64,000 nucleotides of DNA. Origin: Phycisphaerales bacterium (GTDB lineage Bacteria > Planctomycetota > Phycisphaerae > UBA1845). The stretch lies in NCBI GenBank assembly GCA_020852275.1, contig JADZBE010000038.1, forward strand, positions 109,374-173,373, in the 5' to 3' direction. The first letter of the stretch is position 1; each line of letters opens with the position of its first letter. The translations under genes and the position numbers were made by a program. The notes below the pieces were generated by a model. That model made no database searches and had not been told where the DNA came from. It saw only the letters and a program-made list of their open reading frames with translations. Shown here piece after piece: positions 43,214 through 51,753 of the stretch.

Positions 43214-44626
43214 ATGGCGGCATCAAAACCGAATATTCTGATGGTCATGCTGGACTCCGCCAGGCCGGAGTTTCTTTCGTGCTACACCCACGGCGCGGGC
43301 ACTTCGCCGAATATTGACCGCGTGGCCGAGCGGGGTCTGGTGTTTCAGACGGCCATGGGTCCATCCGCGTGGACGTTTCCTGTCATGGCTTCGGTGTTCA
43401 CGGGCATGTTGCCGACCAAGCACGGCGGACATGATGAACATCAACTGCTGGACAGCGGGTATCCCACACTGGCCGAGGTGATGGCGCGGAACGGTTACCA
43501 GACCGCGGGCTTCGCGGACGTGCCCTATGTGGGACCGTCCACGCGGCTGAATCGGGGGTTCAACGTATTGTCGAACATGCGCGTGCCGGAAGTGTCGGGC
43601 ATGAGCAAGGCGCTCAAGGCCATGGGCAGAGTGCATCGCAAGCTGTCGGGTGGATACAACAAAACGTGCGAGACCCGGGTGTTGATGGGCGAAGTGTTGC
43701 GATGGTATGAAAGCACGCGCGATCCGCAGAAGCCGTTCTTTCTGTATGTGCATACGGACGAGACGCATGCGCCGTTCCTTCCTCCCCCGGCCTATCGGCG
43801 GCGGTTTACGAAGTTGTCGCGATCGCAAATGTATGCCATTAATCAGGACAAGCAACTGTTTGTCAGCGGGCAGAGGCGGATGTCCGACGGGGATTTTGCA
43901 AACCTGCGCGACCTGGCAAGAGCAGAGGTGGCGTACTTCGACGCGTGGCTCGGAAAACTGTTGGATCGCCTGGATCGCGACGGCCTGCTTGAAGACATGG
44001 TGGTTGTGATCGCCGCGGATCACGGGGACAACTTCGGCGAGCACGGGCTTCTCCGGCACGGGCTGTGCCTCTATGACACTTTAGTGCACGTGCCGCTGAT
44101 TGTGAAGACGCCCGGATCGACGGTGGGCGGCCGCGTGCAGCCCGTGGTCCAACTGATAGACGTTTTCCCGACGCTGCTGGCGGCGGCGGGGATTGAGGAG
44201 CCGGAGACTTTCGCCGAGTTTCAGGGGCGCGACCTTGTGCAGCAGGCGCGCACGGGACGCCATGCCGAATATGTGGTTTCGGAATTGTATCGGCCGGGGC
44301 AGGGATTGTGGCAGAAGAAGGCGCCGGGCTTCATGCCGGAGTTTTTGGACCGCTATGATCGCCGGCTGCGCGCGGTGCGCACGAATACCCACAAGTTCAT
44401 CTGGTCTTCCAACGGCAGGCATGAGCTTTTTGACATTGTGTCAGATCCAGGCGAAACGCGGAACCTCGTCGATCTGGACGCGAAGCGGGCGGGGGAAATG
44501 GAGCGGATGTTGGAGAGCTGGCTGGCCTCGTTTGATCGGAGGGAGCCCGAAGCCGCGTATGCGGTGGAAGACACGGCAGATGATCGGGTGTTCGAGCGGC
44601 TGCGCGAACTGGGATATGTGGAGTAG
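43214..44626 (+). CDS. Sulfatase-fold hydrolase with Thr at the nucleophile position
   Basis: A 470-residue alkaline-phosphatase-superfamily protein: metal-binding LDSARPEFLSCY with D14, GPSAWTFPVMASVFTGMLPTKHGG (49-72), VHTDETHAPF, and AADHGDNFGEHG. In true sulfatases the residue nine before the Thr of TG is Cys or Ser in C/S-x-P-x-R. Here it is T54 (T-F-P-V-M), so formylglycine cannot form. Thr at this position is known from phosphoglycerol and phosphoethanolamine transferases. A phospho-group transfer or hydrolysis on the polymer is therefore as likely as desulfation. It lacks a signal peptide and starts 3 bp after the flippase stop. Confidence 0.85.
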   Translation: MAASKPNILMVMLDSARPEFLSCYTHGAGTSPNIDRVAERGLVFQTAMGPSAWTFPVMASVFTGMLPTKHGGHDEHQLLDSGYPTLAEVMARNGYQTAGFADVPYVGPSTRLNRGFNVLSNMRVPEVSGMSKALKAMGRVHRKLSGGYNKTCETRVLMGEVLRWYESTRDPQKPFFLYVHTDETHAPFLPPPAYRRRFTKLSRSQMYAINQDKQLFVSGQRRMSDGDFANLRDLARAEVAYFDAWLGKLLDRLDRDGLLEDMVVVIAADHGDNFGEHGLLRHGLCLYDTLVHVPLIVKTPGSTVGGRVQPVVQLIDVFPTLLAAAGIEEPETFAEFQGRDLVQQARTGRHAEYVVSELYRPGQGLWQKKAPGFMPEFLDRYDRRLRAVRTNTHKFIWSSNGRHELFDIVSDPGETRNLVDLDAKRAGEMERMLESWLASFDRREPEAAYAVEDTADDRVFERLRELGYVE

Positions 44627-44630
44627 GGGA

Positions 44631-44671
44631 AATGCAGAATGCTGAATGCGGAATGAAGAATGCAGAATGTT
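44631..44671. repeat. GAATGCA/GAATGCT heptanucleotide repeat
   Basis: Six units (AATGCAG, AATGCTG, AATGCGG, AATGAAG, AATGCAG, AATGTTG), 7-bp period, starting 5 bp after the sulfatase-fold gene's stop. The rest of the 224-bp gap shows GGCGAACGCC and no gene. Confidence 0.88.
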
Positions 44672-44850
44672 GAAGACGTGAGCGGCGAACGCCGCATTTT
44701 GGGTGCTTGGCATCGGAGGCCAAATTCAACATGCGGCGCCTGGACCAGTGAGCAAGGAGTGACCGCCCGCGGTTCGCGATGCATGCCCGGCGAAAGAGAT
44801 GGCGATGAGCGGTCGTTGAGATCAGGGACAGCAGGCGTGATTATTGTACT

Positions 44851-46077
44851 GTGAGTGACGCGCGGGGGATATGTTTTGTCGCCCTGAATGGATACGCGGC
44901 ACTGGCGGGCCGCGGCGGGGTGGAGCACGTCGGCGGGGCGGAGCAGCAGATGGCTCTGCTGGCGCGCGAGCTGGCGCGGCGCGGCCGGGCGGTGTCGTTC
45001 ATCACGCGCGACGTGGGACAGGGCGATGGCGCATCGGTGAACGGCGTGCGCGTGTGGAAGGCATACGCCGACGATGGCGGGTGGCCCGGGCTTCGCTTCT
45101 TCCACCCTCGCCTCTCGGGCTTGTGGTCGGCCATGCGGCGAGCCGATGCGGATGTTTATTATCAACGCATGGCCGAGCAGACGACGGGCATCGTGGCCGC
45201 CTTCTGCGCTCGAAAGGGACGCAGGTTCGTATATGCGGCGGCCAGCGATTACGACTGCATGAGCGCCTTGCCCAGGCTTCGCAAGCTGCGCGAGCGCTGT
45301 TTGTATCGTTATGGCCTGCGGCGCGCTCACGTGGTCTTGGCACAGACGCGGTCGCAATGCGCTCTGTTGAGAGAATCGTTTGGAGTCCGGGCGAGCGTGC
45401 TTGCGAATGCGTCCGAAGACTTGTCAGACGTCGCGGTTGACGCGCAGGGGTGCCGGGATTCCCCGTCGTCGCGGAACGATGTTCTGGCAGAGTCAAATCC
45501 TGGCGGGTCTGCGGCGGGGCATTCTGATCGAAACGCGAAGCGTCCGCGCATTCTATGGGTGGGGCGGTTTACGCCGGAGAAGCGCCTGAGTTGGGCGCTG
45601 GAGGCGGCGCGCCAGTGCCCGAAGATGGACTTTGGAATTGTGGGCGACGGTGCGGATGCCCTGATGCGCGAGGCACGCGAGGCCGCGCGACCCCTGCAAA
45701 ACGTGACGTTGCTCGGGCGCATTCCACATGAGAGGATGCGCGACTGCTATGTGCGTGCCGACCTGTTGTTGTGCACCAGCGAACGCGAGGGTTTTCCCAA
45801 TACGTTTCTTGAAGCGTGGAGCCTCGGTCTTCCCGTGGTGACGACATTTGATCCCGATGGCGTTGTGGCAGGCGAGAGGTTGGGGGCCGCAGCCGGAGAT
45901 GTGAAGGGCTTGTCGGGCGCATTGCGGGCGTTGGTTGACGACGCGAAGGAGAGGGAAGCGTGCCGGCGACGATGCCGGTGCTACTTCGAGAAGCACCACG
46001 GCGTGGCGAGCATTGTGGATCAGTTGGAGGCCTTGGCGTTTTCGGGGGCGACTGGACCCCCGTCTGCGCGGGGGTGA
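44851..46077 (+). CDS. GT4 family glycosyltransferase
   Basis: A 408-residue GT-B enzyme. The N-terminal domain has GGVEHVGGAEQQMALLARELARRG (17-40). The C-terminal domain has RILWVGRFTPEKRLSWALEAA, FGIVGDGAD, VTLLGRIPHERM, and the E-x7-E region SEREGFPNTFLEAWSLGLPVV. A low-complexity linker at about 196-228 (DSPSSRNDVLAESNPGGSAAG) joins the domains. The GTG start at 44851 has no good ATG alternative. The final residues (FSGATGPPSARG) and the TGA come from a half copy of the dispersed CGTCATTCCCG element, so the original C-terminus has probably been replaced. Confidence 0.9.
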   Translation: MSDARGICFVALNGYAALAGRGGVEHVGGAEQQMALLARELARRGRAVSFITRDVGQGDGASVNGVRVWKAYADDGGWPGLRFFHPRLSGLWSAMRRADADVYYQRMAEQTTGIVAAFCARKGRRFVYAAASDYDCMSALPRLRKLRERCLYRYGLRRAHVVLAQTRSQCALLRESFGVRASVLANASEDLSDVAVDAQGCRDSPSSRNDVLAESNPGGSAAGHSDRNAKRPRILWVGRFTPEKRLSWALEAARQCPKMDFGIVGDGADALMREAREAARPLQNVTLLGRIPHERMRDCYVRADLLLCTSEREGFPNTFLEAWSLGLPVVTTFDPDGVVAGERLGAAAGDVKGLSGALRALVDDAKEREACRRRCRCYFEKHHGVASIVDQLEALAFSGATGPPSARG

Positions 46078-46133
46078 CGGTTCCACCGCCCGGTTTTGAG
46101 TTTCACCACGGTTTGTCAATCGCGGATGATCGC

Positions 46134-47276
46134 ATGGCGCAATCCTCTCCTATTCGCGTGGCGCTGGTGATCAGCAATCTTGAGTTCGGCGGCGCGCAGC
46201 GTCAGGTTGTCGAGCTGATCAACCACCTGGACCCGCGGCGTTTCGACGCTCGCGTGGTTTCGCTCTCACCCTATGTGCCGCTTGCCGCGGGTCTGCGCGA
46301 ACGCGGGCGGCTGCACGTCATCACCAAGCGATTCAAGTTTGACGCCACGGTCATCCCGAGACTGGCGCAGTGGCTGCGCGGTTTCGGCGCGGACATCGTC
46401 CATAGCTTCCTGTTCGACGCGGACATTGCGGCGCGCGTGGCCGGTCGGCGCGTGGGGGCCGTGGTGATCGGCTCGGAGCGCAACACGGACTATCACCTCA
46501 AGAAGCGGCAGCTTTTTTTCTACCGGCTTACGCGCGGATGCATGGATCTGCTGATCGCCAACTCCCGCGCCGGCGCGGAGTTCAACCGGCGCGTGCTGGG
46601 GCATCCGGCCTCACAGTATCGCGTGATCCACAACGGCGTCGATGCCGAGCGATTCCGCCCTCAACGGCGTGAGGAACTTCGCCTTCGAGCCGGACTTCCC
46701 CAGGACACGATTCTTGTGGGAATGTTTGCAAGTTTCAAAGAGCAGAAGAACCACGCCCTGCTTTTTCAGGCCGCGCGCCGGGTGTTGGATCGGCTGCCGG
46801 ACACCCGGTTCCTGCTGGTCGGCGACGAGTTGTATGCGGGAATGCACGGGTCGGATGTGTACAGGCAGAACATGGAACGGATGGTGGACGAGCTGCGGCT
46901 GCGCGAGGCGTGCATATTTCTGGGCAATCGTGCGGACGTGGACAAGCTCTACGGCGCGTGCGATTTGACGGTGCTGCCGTCGCTGTTCGAGGGAACGCCG
47001 AACGTCGTGCTCGAGTCGATGGCGTGCGGCGTGCCCGTGGTGGTCACGGACGTTTCGGATAATGCATACATCGTGCCGGAGGGTTGCGCGGGGTATGTGG
47101 TTCCGCTGGGGGATGCAGGGGCGCTGGCGGAGCGCATGGCGAGATTGATTGAGGATGCAGACCTGCGGGTGAAACTGGGTCAAGGGGCGCGCGAGTGGGT
47201 GATGGCGGAGTTTTCGATTCCGCGCTTGGTGGAGAAGACGGGCGCGGTGTATGACGAGGCGATACGAGGTCGATGA
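46134..47276 (+). CDS. GT4 family glycosyltransferase
   Basis: A 380-residue GT4 enzyme, the last gene of the cluster. Motifs: VALVISNLEFGGAQRQVVELINHL (9-32), HNGVDAERFRP, LVGMFASFKEQKNHALLFQAA, FLLVGDE, FLGNRADVDKLYGACDLTVLPSLFEGTPNVVLESMACGVPVV. The last holds the nucleotide-binding E-x7-E pair. The sugar and acceptor are unknown. The ATG at 46134 is the first start after the repeat remnant that ends the preceding gene. It probably extends the repeat unit on the cytoplasmic face. Confidence 0.93.
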   Translation: MAQSSPIRVALVISNLEFGGAQRQVVELINHLDPRRFDARVVSLSPYVPLAAGLRERGRLHVITKRFKFDATVIPRLAQWLRGFGADIVHSFLFDADIAARVAGRRVGAVVIGSERNTDYHLKKRQLFFYRLTRGCMDLLIANSRAGAEFNRRVLGHPASQYRVIHNGVDAERFRPQRREELRLRAGLPQDTILVGMFASFKEQKNHALLFQAARRVLDRLPDTRFLLVGDELYAGMHGSDVYRQNMERMVDELRLREACIFLGNRADVDKLYGACDLTVLPSLFEGTPNVVLESMACGVPVVVTDVSDNAYIVPEGCAGYVVPLGDAGALAERMARLIEDADLRVKLGQGAREWVMAEFSIPRLVEKTGAVYDEAIRGR

Positions 47277-47378
47277 TCCCCGCGGGCTGCGAAGCGCACC
47301 GGTGGATGGCCCGGACCCGCACTTGCGGGAGGGGTTCTGATGGGGCGGAGATCCCCACACAGGCGCGACGGGCGACAG

Positions 47379-47451
<73 letters not shown>

Positions 47452-47600
47452 AAGGACAAGAGCGAGGCAGTTTAGCAGGGCAGGCGGCGGTTTCAAGGGG
47501 TGAGGCGTCGTTGCCGCTGTTCGCTGCTCGGCGTGCCCAGCCAGCCGTCAGCCGCAGCGCCGGCGAAAGGACGACCCGTGTTTCCGCAAGACGCCGCGGC

Positions 47601-48647
47601 TTATGTCAGGCGAAGCACGTGCGACCCGCGAGGCTCGACGGCTCCGATGACCGCCGCGCGAACGACGCCCTTGCGCTGCAAAGCGGCAATCAGACCATCG
47701 GCCCGTCCCGCCGGCACGCTGATGAGCAGTCCGCCGGACGTCTGCGCGTCAGCGAGCACCGTGAGCAGGGCGGGTTCGATCGCGCCCGCGTCGAGCGCGG
47801 CGCCGACGTATTCGGTGTTGGACTTCCACGCGCGCGTGCCGACGCCGTCCCGCGCCAGTCGCAGCGCTTCATGCATCAGCGGCACGGACGACGCCTCGAT
47901 GCGCAGCGTCACGCCGCCCGCCTGTGCGACCTCGAACGCGTGCCCGACCAGCCCGAATCCGGTGATGTCCGTGGCCGCGTGCGCGCCAACGTCCATCATG
48001 GCCTCACAGGCGGCGGCGTTCAGTTCGCTCATCACCTCGATCGCCTCGGCGAGGTCCGCCTCGGTGATCACGCCCTTCTTCGCGGCGGTGGTCAGCGTGC
48101 CGGAACCGATGGGCTTGGTGAGGATGAGCACGTCGCCGGGTCTCGCGCCGGCGTTAGAAACGACGCGCGACGGATCGACCAGCCCGGTCACGGCCAGCCC
48201 GTACTTGATCTCCGCGTCGCGGACGCTGTGCCCGCCGACGATGACCGCCCCGGCCGCCGCAACGCGCTCCGCGCCGCCGCGCAGGATTTCGCCGAGCACT
48301 TCGCCAGGCAAGTCCTTGTCGGGAAATCCGACGATGTTGAGCACGGTGAGGGGCCGGCCGCCCATGGCGTACACGTCGGACAGCGCGTTGGCGGCGGCGA
48401 TGCGTCCGAAGGCGAACGCATCGTCCACGAGGGGCGGGAAAAAATCGACGGTCTGCACGAGAGCGGTGTTCGCGTTGAGACGAAACACGCCCGCGTCGTC
48501 GAACGTCTCGGTTCCGACGATCAGGTTCGGGTCCATGGACTTCGGCAAGTCGCGCAGCACCTGCGCGGTCAGCCCCGCGGGGAGCTTGCCCGCTCAGCCG
48601 GCGCAGCTTGCGTAGTCGGTCAACCGGATTTTTCTCGACGGCGTCAT
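47601..48647 (-). CDS. selD: Selenide, water dikinase, itself containing selenocysteine
   Basis: Makes selenophosphate from selenide and ATP for selenocysteine (and selenouridine) synthesis. Reading through the TGA at 48594-48596 gives 348 residues, the family length. The N-terminus is RLTDYASCAG-U18-AGK21, aligned with the catalytic Cys17 and Lys20 of E. coli SelD. The body has GTETFDDAGVFRL, VDFFPPLVDD, AANALSDVYAMGGRP, GGHSVRDAEIKYG and TDITGFGLVGHA. Starting after the TGA would lose the active-site loop. The start is ATG 48647, with GAGGGT about 10 nt upstream. It follows the Rieske gene by 13 bp, so they are probably one operon. SelD with Sec here is known in many Sec-using organisms. 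Confidence 0.93.
48571..48586 (-). promoter_or_regulatory. Candidate SECIS hairpin in selD
   Basis: Beginning 7 nt after the TGA the mRNA can pair AGCUCC with GGGGCU (6 bp, one G-U) around loop CCGC. An alternative hairpin GCGGG/CCCGC starts directly after the TGA. Less clear than the hairpin in the thioredoxin-like gene. Confidence 0.45.
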
Positions 48648-48660
48648 CCTGGTGCGACCC

Positions 48661-49050
48661 TCACGATGCCAAGTCCGCGTACAGCACGCCCTCCGACACG
48701 CGGCAGGCATAGACTTTCACCCGCGCCAGCGGTGAGTGCGTGCAGATTCCCGTTTCCAGGTCAAACGTCCAGTGGTGCCAAGGGCATGACACCGTCCCGC
48801 CAGCCACCTCCCCGCCCGACAGGTTTCCGCTGGCGTGCGGGCAACTGTTGTCCATGACGGTGAATCGTGGAGCGTCGTCCCTGCGAAACACGCCCAGCTC
48901 GCGCCCGGCGATCTCGACGAAGACGCCCTTGCCCAGAGGACAGCGATCGACCTCGATGAGCCGCGTCCACTGCGGCGCGTCTCGTACTGAATCTGAGCCG
49001 GTCAACGTGATTCTGCCATCTTCGCGTTGTCGCAAAACCCCATGTTGCAC
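48661..49050 (-). CDS. Rieske [2Fe-2S] ferredoxin-like protein
   Basis: A protein of up to 129 residues with a single Rieske domain. The cluster ligands are C-P-H (SCPHASG) and C-P-W-H-H (VSCPWHHWTF), with 16 residues between. It is like the nitrite-reductase small subunit or dioxygenase-type ferredoxins, with no membrane anchor. The start is uncertain: GTG 49050 is the ORF end, and a TTG near 49005 gives a tidier N-terminus. It is encoded 13 bp upstream of selD. A role in selenium handling is only a positional guess; electron supply to an unknown oxidoreductase is the safe statement. Confidence 0.88.
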   Translation of the reverse strand: MQHGVLRQREDGRITLTGSDSVRDAPQWTRLIEVDRCPLGKGVFVEIAGRELGVFRRDDAPRFTVMDNSCPHASGNLSGGEVAGGTVSCPWHHWTFDLETGICTHSPLARVKVYACRVSEGVLYADLAS

Positions 49051-49122
49051 TCGGGCGTTTGATGCTTATCTCGCATCATGCGACGCTCCCCCTGCGCGCG
49101 CCTGTCAGAGCCGCGCCTGACG

Positions 49123-49190
49123 GAGCCGCGTCCGTGAGGGAGCGAGTTCCGACGCTCTGAAGCGGTACCGCTCCCTGACGAACGCGGCTC
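49123..49190. repeat. Inverted repeat GAGCCGCG..GAGGGAGCG
   Basis: GAGCCGCGTCCGTGAGGGAG... at 49123-49144 faces its near-complement CGCTCCCTGACGAACGCGGC... at 49169-49190. Related single arms occur near 18685-18745 and 52838-52965, so it is another dispersed family. Confidence 0.8.
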
Positions 49191-49221
49191 GGACAAGCTG
49201 TGATTTCAACGAGTCGCCACA

Positions 49222-51408
49222 CTAACTCCCGATTCCGCGTTCTTTCTTCCCTGCGCCCGATATGCTCCCCTCGCCCGCGTTTTTCGGTTCGCCATCCTTC
49301 TTGGGCTCACTGGCTTTGCTGGACTCACCATCCTTCCTTGCCTCGCCCATGGGCGACGCAAGCTGCTCCGGGGAGATCGGACCCGGCGTTGCGCCGACCG
49401 GGGCCATCAGCAGCTTCAACTCCGATCCGCCCGTCTTGTTGAAGTACTCGACGCGCAGGGCGTGATGCCCCGCGGCCAGCGGCGCGACGCCGCGTTTCTC
49501 CTGCGCCTCGTGCAGACCGTCGTTGTCCACCACCAGCTTGTCATCGATGTACAGCCTGGATCCATCGTCCGAGGTGAGCGCGAAGACATAGGCATCGTTC
49601 GTAGCCACGCGCAGCAATCCCGCAAACACCAGACCCTGTCGCTCGGCCCGATCCTCCTTCTCCAGCTCGATGCCCGCGCGCGCCGCCTTGCGCGTCGGCG
49701 TCAGCGCCGCGAAATCCGGCAGTCGGTCCCACTCGCCGGTGTACGTTCGAAGGCGCAGACCCCGCCCCGTTCCCGCAACGCCTTCCACCGCGGGCCACGC
49801 CGGCACTTTCTTGAACTCCGCCGCCGCGACGGATGAGACGGCCTTGCCGCGGTGGAACGCGCGGGCCTTGACGGTGGTCGTGTCGGAGAGGCGCAGCGGC
49901 GACTTGTACACCGCCGAGTTGGCGGTCGGCTCGGATCCGTCCTGGGTGCAGCGGATTTCCATCTCGGCGGAGTTCACCTTGATCTCCACGGTCAGGGTGT
50001 TCACGAAGATGTCCGCCGGCGCGCTGATCTTGGGGGACTCGTACACGATGGGCCGGCCGACGACATCGAGCGCGATCACCGTGCAGTCCGCATCGGGCAT
50101 CTGCGCGGGAAGGTGAATCACCAGATCAGATTCCTTGCGCTCCGTCCTGAGCGGCTCGCCATTCCCCGCGAGCACACGGGCGCCTTTCATATCATTTCCC
50201 AGCCCGCCGAGGGTCAGCTTTGCATCCGCCGGCCAGTCAAACACGTGGAGGAACAGCCGCGTGTCGCCGCCCATCGCCTTCGCCGTGCAGCGACCCCACG
50301 GCAGCCCTTCGGTGAACGGGCCTGCCGTCGTGCCATAAATGGCGTCGCCGTTGATTTTCATCCAGCGACCCATCGCCGCGAGGCGCTCGACGCTTTCCGC
50401 GGGGAACTCTCCCTCCGCGGTGGGGCCGATGTTGAGCAGAAAGTTGCCGCCCTTGGAGGCGATGTCCACGAGGAGGCGGATCAGCTCGCGCGAGGACTTG
50501 AAATTCTTGTCGTTCTTGTTGTACCCCCAGTGGTCATTCATCGTCATGCACGATTCCCAGTCCACGCCGGGGATGCCCGTGCGCGGGACTTCCTGCTCGG
50601 GCGTGCCGAAGTCGCCGGCGTACTTGGCGTCCTCCGTCAGACCGGCCATGCCGCCCCGCCCCTTGTCCACGCGGTTGTTGACGATGACGCCGGGCTGAAG
50701 CTTGCGGCACAGGTCGTACAGCGGCTGCCCGTATTCGTGCGACCAGGTCGCCTCCCACTCGCCGTCGAACCACAGGACGCCGATGGGTCCGTAGTTCGTC
50801 AGCAGCTCGGTCACCTGGGCGTGCAGGTACTCGGTGAATTTCTTGAAATCCGCGCCGGCCGCGGGGCGGTCCGTCTCCCACTCGCGCCGCGGCAGATAGT
50901 CCGGGTGGTGCCAGTCCATGATCGAGTGATACCAGCACATCTTCAGCCCGTGCTTGCGGCACGCTTCGGACAGCTCCTTGAGGATGTCGCGCTTGAAGGG
51001 CGTGGCCATCACGTCGAAGTCGGAGACCTGCGAGTCGAAGAGCGCGAAGCCGTCGTGATGCTTGCTGGTGATGACGATGTAGCGCATGCCGGCGTCCTTG
51101 GCCATGCGCACCCATGCGTCGGCGTCGAACTTCACGGGGTTGAACTGCGCGAGGAACTGGTCGTACTGCTTGAGCGGAATCTGCGCCGTGGTACGGATCC
51201 ACTCGGCGTGGTCGCGGCGGTTGCCCCATTCGCCGGCGGGAACGGCATACAGACCCCAGTGAATGAACATGCCGAAGCGCGCCTCGCGCCACCAGGCCAT
51301 GCGCTGGTCCTTCTCGGCGGGCGTTTCACCCAGCGCGGCAGTGCCCAGAAGGCAGGGGATGAGCAGAAGATGGAGGCGTGCCCGGGTCGATGTTGATTGG
51401 TGCGTCAT
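49222..51408 (-). CDS. Secreted alpha-L-fucosidase (GH29) with chitobiase-type and PA14 domains
   Basis: A 728-residue exported glycosidase. A signal peptide (about 1-27) is followed by the GH29 barrel (35-400): RFGMFIHWGLYAVPAGEW, KHHDGFALFDSQVSDFD, and the nucleophile D215 in VLWFDGEWEATWS. A small beta domain comes next. At about 475-545 a chitobiase C-terminal-like domain reads IRCTQDGSEPTANSAVYKSPL. At about 560-685 a PA14 domain reads YVFALTSDDGSRLYIDDKLVVDN. The tail is Ser/Lys/Gly-rich (DGESSKASEPKKDGEPKNAG). It removes terminal fucose from glycans or sulfated fucans. No sulfatase lies next to it. Confidence 0.95.
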   Translation of the reverse strand: MTHQSTSTRARLHLLLIPCLLGTAALGETPAEKDQRMAWWREARFGMFIHWGLYAVPAGEWGNRRDHAEWIRTTAQIPLKQYDQFLAQFNPVKFDADAWVRMAKDAGMRYIVITSKHHDGFALFDSQVSDFDVMATPFKRDILKELSEACRKHGLKMCWYHSIMDWHHPDYLPRREWETDRPAAGADFKKFTEYLHAQVTELLTNYGPIGVLWFDGEWEATWSHEYGQPLYDLCRKLQPGVIVNNRVDKGRGGMAGLTEDAKYAGDFGTPEQEVPRTGIPGVDWESCMTMNDHWGYNKNDKNFKSSRELIRLLVDIASKGGNFLLNIGPTAEGEFPAESVERLAAMGRWMKINGDAIYGTTAGPFTEGLPWGRCTAKAMGGDTRLFLHVFDWPADAKLTLGGLGNDMKGARVLAGNGEPLRTERKESDLVIHLPAQMPDADCTVIALDVVGRPIVYESPKISAPADIFVNTLTVEIKVNSAEMEIRCTQDGSEPTANSAVYKSPLRLSDTTTVKARAFHRGKAVSSVAAAEFKKVPAWPAVEGVAGTGRGLRLRTYTGEWDRLPDFAALTPTRKAARAGIELEKEDRAERQGLVFAGLLRVATNDAYVFALTSDDGSRLYIDDKLVVDNDGLHEAQEKRGVAPLAAGHHALRVEYFNKTGGSELKLLMAPVGATPGPISPEQLASPMGEARKDGESSKASEPKKDGEPKNAGEGSISGAGKKERGIGS

Positions 51409-51532
51409 GTGTGGTGCTCCTGACGGTGCAGCAAAGCTGCTCCTGACGGTGCTGCATGGTTTCTCCTGGATGGTGCAGGGTGGCGTATTCGCGGCTGCCG
51501 GTCAACGGGGAGCTCGGGAACATGGATGGGTG

Positions 51533-51612
51533 GCACGGGTCCGCAGCAGTTCGGGTGGCACGGGTCCGCAGCAGTTCGGGTAGCACGGGTCCGCAGCAGC
51601 GGACCCGTGTAT
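51533..51612. repeat. Three 25-bp tandem repeats ending in a perfect hairpin
   Basis: GGGTGGCACGGGTCCGCAGC+AGTTC is repeated about three times. The last runs into CGGGTCCGC-AGCA-GCGGACCCG, a 9-bp perfect stem with a tetraloop. A related GCACGGGTCCGCAGCAGTGC lies near 17727. No gene is seen in 51409-51753; GGTGCAGCAAAGCTGCTCCT-type repeats occur at its start. Confidence 0.8.
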
Positions 51613-51753
51613 CGCGCGAACGTGCCCGGATGGCCCGCTCACCACGGGCGGGAGGCATGGCCTACGGTACTCCGTTGGCCATGATCTTTCCCAGCACGCC
51701 AAGGACAGATGAGTACGCCGGGCCGTGCCATCCGTCGTCCCGCCCCGATCGTG

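Noticed and set aside
48594..48596. selD starting after the TGA (GTG 48560)
   Set aside because: This would remove the catalytic Cys/Sec-Lys loop conserved in all SelD proteins.
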